Shown piece after piece: positions 59,168 through 64,000 of a DNA stretch of 64,000 bases; within the stretch, counting starts at the first letter, position 1, and each line of letters starts with the position of its first letter. The position numbers and the translations under genes are program-made. Source of the DNA: Bradyrhizobium guangdongense (lineage in GTDB: Bacteria > Pseudomonadota > Alphaproteobacteria > Rhizobiales > Xanthobacteraceae). Below the pieces are notes generated by a model. That model saw only the letters and a list, made by a program, of their open reading frames with translations, ran no database searches and had not been told where the DNA came from. Location of the stretch: assembly GCF_004114975.1 (NCBI RefSeq), contig NZ_CP030051.1, forward strand, positions 2,418,001 to 2,482,000, read 5' to 3'.

Positions 59168-59693
59168 GACCTGGATCGTCGTTGTTGCCGTCATTCTGTG
59201 TGGCTCGGTCAGCGGAGCGCAGGCGGAAGGTCCATATGGCATCGGCCGGCCGGCAACCGCGGCTGAGATCGCAGGCTGGAACATCGACATTGGGCGCGAC
59301 GGTCGCAATCTTCCCGGGGGACGCGGATCAGTCAGCCACGGACGCGAGGTGTTTGCGCAGCAATGTGCGTCATGTCATGGCGACAAGGGCGAAGGTGGGG
59401 TCGGTGATCGCCTCGTCGGGGGGCAAGGCACGATCGCGACGGCGAAGCCAATCCGCACGGTCGGCAGCTATTGGCCCTATGCGCCGACATTGTTCGACTA
59501 CATCCGCCGCGCCATGCCGCAGAATGCCCCGCAGTCGTTGAGCGACGAGGACGTCTATGCGGTGTCGGCCTTTATCCTCAATCTCAATGGCGTGGTGGGA
59601 CCCGATGCGACGCTCGATGCGGACTCGCTTGCAGCCATCAAAATGCCCAATCGTGACGGGTTCGTGGGCGATGCCCGCCCGGACGTGAAGTGA
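59154..59693 (+). CDS. Cytochrome c partner of sulfite dehydrogenase (SoxD-like)
   Basis: 179 residues with a Sec signal (TWIVVVAVILCGSVSGAQA). One CASCH heme motif (VFAQQCASCHGDKGEGGVGD, ~residue 76) and a Met axial ligand near RAMPQNAPQSLSDEDVYAVS. The N-terminal YGIGRPATAAEIAGWNIDIG RDG is a SoxD signature. It accepts electrons from SoxC. It is shorter than two-heme SoxD proteins (one heme only). Confidence 0.85.
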   Translation: MRWRETWIVVVAVILCGSVSGAQAEGPYGIGRPATAAEIAGWNIDIGRDGRNLPGGRGSVSHGREVFAQQCASCHGDKGEGGVGDRLVGGQGTIATAKPIRTVGSYWPYAPTLFDYIRRAMPQNAPQSLSDEDVYAVSAFILNLNGVVGPDATLDADSLAAIKMPNRDGFVGDARPDVK

Positions 59694-59798
59694 TGACGGC
59701 GGAGTTCCGAGCTTTGGTTTGGAACTTGCTGGCCGCTTCAGGGGAACCGGGTGGGGAGAACGGAATTAACCTGCGATAGGAAATAAGCGGACCCTTCG

Positions 59799-60077
59799 AT
59801 GACCGATGAACGTTTCGCAGATTCCATGTCTACGGCGCTCCGTCACCCCGGCGTCATTGCTTTGATCGTGGCGGCAGTGACGATTGCGGCGATGCTGATC
59901 GTCGACCACGGCCCCTGGAGCCGGGCCAAGACCCAACCCGCGCACGTCGCGATGTACGCGACCACGGGTGAAGCGGCACGTGCGGCCGGAGCCATCGTGC
60001 TCCCAACCGAACCGAAGTCGCCGATCGAACCCGCGCGGCCGAAGACGTCGCCAGCCGTCAACCCCGTGACGCCTTAG
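59799..60077 (+). CDS. Small membrane-anchored hypothetical protein
   Basis: 92 residues with one membrane segment (VIALIVAAVTIAAMLIVDHG) after a ~17-residue N-terminus. The periplasmic part is Pro/Ala-rich and ends KTSPAVNPVTP. It is convergent with the enolase-superfamily gene (6 bp apart). Function unknown. Confidence 0.6.
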   Translation: MTDERFADSMSTALRHPGVIALIVAAVTIAAMLIVDHGPWSRAKTQPAHVAMYATTGEAARAAGAIVLPTEPKSPIEPARPKTSPAVNPVTP

Positions 60078-60083
60078 GGTTTC

Positions 60084-61298
60084 TCAGCTCTTGCGGCCGT
60101 AATTCAAGAGTCCGCCGCTCGTTTTCGGCGGATGGGCGCGAAGGGCTTCCTCGTTCGGCTCGGTGCCCCAGCCGGGACGGTCCGGTATGATCAGATGACC
60201 GTTCACGATCTCCGGCTCATGCGTGAAGAGCTCGCGGTCCCAGGCGAGACGATCGATGTCGATCTCCATGATGCGCAGGTTCGGCACAGCCGCGCAGAAA
60301 TGCGCGTTCATCATCGAGCAGAGATGACCGTAGAAGTTGTGCGGCGCGACGTTGACCTCGAAGGCTTCGGCGGCCGAGGCAATCTTCATCGATTGCCACA
60401 GGCCATTCCAGGGCGTGTCGATGATCGCCACGTCCATCGCCTGTTCGTGGAAATAGGGCAGGAATTCGCGCAAGCCCAACAGCGTCTCGCACGAGGAGAT
60501 CGGATGCGGACTTTGCCTGCGGATGTAGCCGAGGGCCTGCGGATTGAAGCTGTCGATCTCGATCCAGAACATGTCGAGATCGGCGATCTCCCGCAGGATC
60601 TTCAAATAGCCTTCGGTCTTGGCGTTGAAATTGCAGTCGAGCAGGATGTCGACGTCGGGGCCTGCGCCGTCGCGGATTGCTTCCAGATGCATGCGCAGGT
60701 CACGCAGGATCTTGCGGTCAACGTTGATCTCGGGCGCAAAGGGCGAGCCGAAGCCGGGCCGCCAGCCGGTCGGCTTGCCTTCGTCGTAGGAGAAGATGTT
60801 GGTCTTGAGCGCGGTGAATTTCTTCTCGCGCACCTCCTGGCCCATCGCCTTGACGCCGTCGAGGTTTTCGATGGCCGGCTTGTACCAGGACGGATGATTG
60901 ATCCGCCACGTCGCACAATGCGACCAGTAGACCCTGATCCGGTCGCGGATCTTGCCGCCGAGAAGCTCGTAGCAGGGGACGGCGAGGCATTTGGCCTTGG
61001 CATCGAGCAATGCATTCTCGATCGCCCCGAGCGCCTGGGCCACCACACCGCCGGCCGCGGGGCGGGTCGCTGCGAACAATTCGGCATGGATGCGCTCGTG
61101 CTGAAAGACGTTCTGGCCGATGACGCGCCCCGAGAGCCGCTGGATCGCAGCACCGACGCCGGGTGAGCCAAAGCCCTCGTCAAACTCACTCCAGCCAACG
61201 ACGCCGTCTTCCGTCGTCACCTTGACGAAATGGTAATTCCTCCAGCCGGCGTCGCAGGCGAGGATCTCCAGACTTGTTGCTTTTGATGATTTTGTCAT
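60084..61298 (-). CDS. Enolase-superfamily enzyme (mandelate racemase/muconate lactonizing type)
   Basis: 404 residues from the ATG at 61298 with GGGAG upstream. The N-terminal capping domain (VKVTTEDGVVGWSEFDEGFG) precedes the barrel: AIENALLDAKAKCLAVPCYE LLGG, GPDVDILLDCNFNAKTEGYL (metal ligand Asp), FWIEIDSFNPQALGYIRRQS (Glu) and PISSCETLLGLREFLPYFHE (Glu). The catalytic acid/base near NVAPHNFYGHLC is a His. This His at the seventh or eighth strand fits sugar-acid dehydratases. Substrate unknown; the gene is alone. Confidence 0.85.
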   Translation of the reverse strand: MTKSSKATSLEILACDAGWRNYHFVKVTTEDGVVGWSEFDEGFGSPGVGAAIQRLSGRVIGQNVFQHERIHAELFAATRPAAGGVVAQALGAIENALLDAKAKCLAVPCYELLGGKIRDRIRVYWSHCATWRINHPSWYKPAIENLDGVKAMGQEVREKKFTALKTNIFSYDEGKPTGWRPGFGSPFAPEINVDRKILRDLRMHLEAIRDGAGPDVDILLDCNFNAKTEGYLKILREIADLDMFWIEIDSFNPQALGYIRRQSPHPISSCETLLGLREFLPYFHEQAMDVAIIDTPWNGLWQSMKIASAAEAFEVNVAPHNFYGHLCSMMNAHFCAAVPNLRIMEIDIDRLAWDRELFTHEPEIVNGHLIIPDRPGWGTEPNEEALRAHPPKTSGGLLNYGRKS

Positions 61299-61471
61299 GT
61301 CGCTCCCTGTCGCGCCGTGCGGCGTCTTCTTGATTTGTGTCCCGGTCGCAAGCCTGGGCCCAGCCACAATTGGTAAGCTAACGACCGAGTGCCGTGAAGT
61401 CCGCAAACGCTTGACCAGCCATCGAATTTTGACTGTGCCGGCGGAAGCTCCGTAGAAGTCCGGAGGTCGTG

Positions 61472-61657
61472 ATGTTTCTTGGGATCGTCCCGAAATTGCG
61501 CCAAGCCCTGACGCTTTTGGCCACAATCGGAATCGACCTTCCGCGCATGAAATTCATGGCGATGATTTCGATCCTGGCGCTGCTCACGATGGGTGGGGCC
61601 GCCATTTCCGATCAGATTCTGACGGCCGATCAGCACGTCGCGCACGGGGTGGAGTAG
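61472..61657 (+). CDS. Small membrane protein
   Basis: 61 residues from the ATG at 61472 with CGGAGG five bases upstream: MFLGIVPKLRQALTLLATIG, then PRMKFMAMISILALLTMGGA and an end ILTADQHVAHGVE. One hydrophobic segment is clear. It is 42 bp before another tiny gene in the same direction. Function unknown. Confidence 0.45.
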   Translation: MFLGIVPKLRQALTLLATIGIDLPRMKFMAMISILALLTMGGAAISDQILTADQHVAHGVE

Positions 61658-61698
61658 CGCGGCGGGCGAGGGCGCTTTGTCCTTGGGGGAAGACGACG

Positions 61699-61800
61699 AT
61701 GCTTTCACTGGATCAGTTCTTGCGATTCATCAGCGTGCCGGCCGTGTTCGCAGCCTTCATCATCGCCTCGCAAATCTCGGCGGCGCTGTCGCCGGTTTAG
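61699..61800 (+). CDS. 33-residue small hydrophobic protein
   Basis: ATG at 61699 with GGGGGAAG upstream: MLSLDQFLRFISVPAVFAAF, then [13 protein letters not shown] and a stop that overlaps the end of the convergent transporter gene by 4 bp. The protein would form a single membrane helix. Too short for standard prediction; the ribosome site and hydrophobic pattern are the support. Confidence 0.4.
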   Translation: MLSLDQFLRFISVPAVFAAFIIASQISAALSPV

Positions 61801-63116
61801 CCAATCACCGACGAGCCGAGCATCGCGAGCACGGCCAGCGCCATCAGCCCGGTGCCGAGCCAGCCGAGCACGATCAGCCATTGGCGGGCCCTGAAGCGGC
61901 CCATGATGGCGCGGCTCGAGACGATCAACATCATCATCGCCATGATCGGAACTGCCACGACGCCGTTGAGCACCGCGCTCCACACCAGCATGTGGATGGA
62001 ATCGATCCCGGTGAAGCCGAGCCCGAAGCCGATGATGGTTGCGGCGGCGATGATGGTGTAGAAGCCGACCGCCTTCTCGGGCCGTGCCTCCAGCGTGGCG
62101 CGCCAGCCGAAGATCTCGGCGACGCCGTAAGCCGCCGAGCCCGCCAGCACCGGGATCGCCAGAAGGCCCGTACCGATGATGCCGAGCGCGAACAGCGCGA
62201 AGGTGAAGTCGCCGGCGAGCGGCCGCAGCGCCTCGGCCGCCTGCGTCGCCGAATTGATGTTGGTGACGCCGTTGGCGTTCAGCACCGAGGCCGTGGTCAG
62301 GATGATGAAGAACGCGATGCCGTTCGACAGCAGCATGCCGGAGATCGTGTCGACCCTGATGCGCGTGAGCTCGGGATCTCCGCCGCGCCTGGTTTCCTCG
62401 CGCAGCGGCTTGTCGCGCGTGCCGAGATTCATCTCCTCGACCTCCTGAGAAGCCTGCCAGAAGAACAGGTACGGGCTGATGGTGGTGCCGAGCACGGCGA
62501 CGACCATCATGAGATAGTCGGCGCTGATGTCCGCTTTCGGCCACACGGCGGCCAGCAGCGCGGTGCTCCAGGGAATCTTCACGGTGAAGGCGGTCGCGAC
62601 ATAGGCGAACAGCGCCAGGGTGAGGAATTTCAGCCCCGGCGCGTAGCGGCGATAGGGCAGAAACACCTGCAGCAGGGTCGAACCGGCGGCGAAGATCAGC
62701 GCGTGCTCGTGGTTGAGCCCGCCGATGACGAGCGAGAGCGATTCCGCCATCGCGGCGATGTCGGCGGCGATGTTGAAGGTGTTCGCCATCACGAGCAGCG
62801 CCACCAGCCCGAGCACCAGCCATCGCGGCGCGAGCTCCATCACATTCGCGGCCAACCCCTTGCCGGTGACGCGGCCGATCTGTGCGCTGACGAGCTGGAT
62901 CGCGATCATGAACGGCGTGGTCAGGAACACCGTCCAGAGCAGTCCATAGCCGAATTGCGCGCCGGCCTGGGAATAGGTGGCGATGCCCGAGGGATCGTCG
63001 TCGGCCGCACCGGTGATCAGGCCCGGCCCGAGCCGCTGCAGCAGCGTCGGTGCGGACTTGGTCGGCGCAGCGACGGTGGCGCGCTTGGAGGCTTCAGGTT
63101 TGGACCGGTTCGACAG
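61797..63116 (-). CDS. NRAMP-like transporter with altered metal-site motifs
   Basis: About 439 residues with ~11 membrane segments. No ATG, GTG or TTG starts the full-length frame: the conserved N-terminus ([32 protein letters not shown]) can begin only at a CTG at 63116, which has GGAAGGTGAG just upstream; the first standard start (63, ~62930) would lose the first membrane segment. TM1 has DPSG instead of the NRAMP DPGN, and TM6 has [15 protein letters not shown] instead of MPHxxY. The substrate is therefore probably not the usual Mn2+/Fe2+. Confidence 0.75.
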   Translation of the reverse strand: MSNRSKPEASKRATVAAPTKSAPTLLQRLGPGLITGAADDDPSGIATYSQAGAQFGYGLLWTVFLTTPFMIAIQLVSAQIGRVTGKGLAANVMELAPRWLVLGLVALLVMANTFNIAADIAAMAESLSLVIGGLNHEHALIFAAGSTLLQVFLPYRRYAPGLKFLTLALFAYVATAFTVKIPWSTALLAAVWPKADISADYLMMVVAVLGTTISPYLFFWQASQEVEEMNLGTRDKPLREETRRGGDPELTRIRVDTISGMLLSNGIAFFIILTTASVLNANGVTNINSATQAAEALRPLAGDFTFALFALGIIGTGLLAIPVLAGSAAYGVAEIFGWRATLEARPEKAVGFYTIIAAATIIGFGLGFTGIDSIHMLVWSAVLNGVVAVPIMAMMMLIVSSRAIMGRFRARQWLIVLGWLGTGLMALAVLAMLGSSVIG

Positions 63117-63323
63117 GGCTCACCTTCCGGAAATTGCGAATTCGAGGTTTAAGCGCGAACCTGCCAGGAAAGTTCCCTCGGGCTCGGCCGGCGACCCGCC
63201 TCCGCATGCCGCTGCGGGCCGTTGCGGCGCTTCTTGCATCGCTTCGAGACGGGCGCGTAACTCTGCCGCTTGCGGTGAGGCACGACGCTGTCGCGGCCTA
63301 CACGTTAAAATTTATGGAGCGCT

Positions 63324-64000
63324 GATGCGGCATGGCATCACGCCCACCCAGGTCAATCCGCTCGCGCCCGATCAAGCCGCTGCATTGACCCGCGACGGTT
63401 ATCTCCTGCTCCGCGGTGCCGTGCCGGCGGCTTGGCGCGATGCGCTGCGGGCCGCCTTCGACGCCGGTGTAGGCACCGTCGACCAATGGTCGGCGCCCCG
63501 CGGAAGCGGCTGGCGGCATGCGCTGGTCGATCTCGATCCAACGGTCCAGCGAACCTGCCGCCTGCCGCTCCTGCTTGCGGCGGGAGCGCACATCCTGGCC
63601 TGTCCGGTCTTTCTGGCTCAGGTCGAGGGACGCGAGCCGCTCCCGGGCGGCGGCCATCAGCCTCTGCACCGCGACGGTGCAGGCACCAAAGCCATCGCTG
63701 CCCTGGTCTTCCTCGATGCCTACGGGCCTGACAACGGCGCCACGCGCCTCGTTCCAGGCCATCTCGACCGTGGTGAGCCTGATGAGGCTTCAGCGCTGAT
63801 CATGGCGGGCGAGGCAGGGGACATCCTGGTGATCGACGCTGACTTGCCGCACGGTGCGACTCTGAACCGTTCCGGGCGCGGCGGCGTTCATTGCTGCCGA
63901 GCTTCGTGCAGGAGCGTCATCGGCCGACCCAGGATGCGTGCCGCGCCATCCGCGATGTGCGGATGGATACCTCGGAGCTGTTTGTCCCGCTCGGAACGGC
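63324..64000 (+). CDS. PhyH-like Fe(II)/2-oxoglutarate dioxygenase (3' partial, probable frameshift)
   Basis: The frame from the ATG at 63324 runs to the window edge. It has [20 protein letters not shown], the iron ligands HxD in [33 protein letters not shown] and the distal His/Arg in [12 protein letters not shown]. From ~63880 the sequence becomes unlike the family ([13 protein letters not shown]), while the neighbouring frame continues it well ([38 protein letters not shown]). A GC-rich tract (GGGCGCGGCGGCG) at this point suggests an indel. Substrate unknown. Confidence 0.7.

Noticed and set aside
1..64000. CRISPR array, tRNA/rRNA genes, phage integrase or attachment site
   Set aside because: No regularly spaced short repeats, cloverleaf-like sequences, rRNA motifs or recombinase genes were recognised by reading; a covariance search was not possible.

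Overview
The window is high-GC alphaproteobacterial chromosome, most like Bradyrhizobium or a close relative. The grounds are the GcrA-type regulator, DUF1236 protein, phasin, SoxCD-type sulfite dehydrogenase, TAT-exported BMP-family binding protein, many short rhizobial-type hypothetical genes and sigma-54 style promoters. I recognised no tRNA, rRNA, CRISPR array or integrase. Family assignments come from sequence features and memory; no database was searched.

Layout. (1) 1-3226: the 3' part of a giant secreted repeat protein, with a cadherin/Ig-like end followed by six nearly identical Hcp-like domains. (2) About 3.2-14 kb: a decayed accessory zone. It holds an intact Ku operon (Ku, a small conserved protein, a HAD phosphatase), several small genes, a c-di-GMP cluster (HD-GYP, PilZ and two small proteins), and many remnants: RepB-type partition protein, a small membrane protein with one nonsense codon, an RNA-ligase-like start, a PEP-CTERM tail, an ATP-dependent DNA ligase piece and a broken IS5-family element. 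(3) 14.3-34.2 kb: a purine/ureide nitrogen-scavenging region. It encodes DUF3830, allantoinase PuuE, a fused OHCU decarboxylase/HIU hydrolase, a two-gene xanthine-dehydrogenase-like molybdenum hydroxylase, an 8-oxoguanine deaminase-type amidohydrolase, two complete BMP-type nucleoside/purine ABC importers, a Tsx-like outer-membrane channel, a guanine-deaminase-like enzyme and a biuret-amidohydrolase-like enzyme. A consensus-perfect sigma-54 promoter precedes the second importer operon, and two good sigma-54 sites face outward from the gap between the xanthine dehydrogenase and deaminase genes. (4) 34.3-46.6 kb: mixed housekeeping genes, including a six-hairpin-glycosidase-like protein, a MoxR/VWA pair resembling CoxD/CoxE, a quinone oxidoreductase, an S24-type repressor with a palindromic operator facing a GcrA-like gene, a phasin, a cytochrome c and an alpha/beta hydrolase. 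(5) 46.7-56.5 kb: an envelope and signalling block with a TpsB transporter, FecR-domain protein, CHASE2-PAS-GGDEF-EAL protein, DUF1236 protein and a glycosyltransferase with two tiny upstream genes. (6) 56.7-64 kb: arginase, sulfite dehydrogenase with its cytochrome, an enolase-superfamily enzyme, two small membrane proteins, an atypical NRAMP-like transporter and an edge-truncated PhyH-like dioxygenase.

How it fits together: the 14-34 kb region reads as a nitrogen-acquisition module. Purines enter through the outer-membrane channel and two ABC importers. They are deaminated (guanine to xanthine, 8-oxoguanine to urate) or oxidised (xanthine to urate), and urate products are taken on to allantoin and allantoate. 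The step from urate to 5-hydroxyisourate has no recognisable gene here. Sigma-54 promoters would tie expression to nitrogen limitation; that link is inferred from sequence only.
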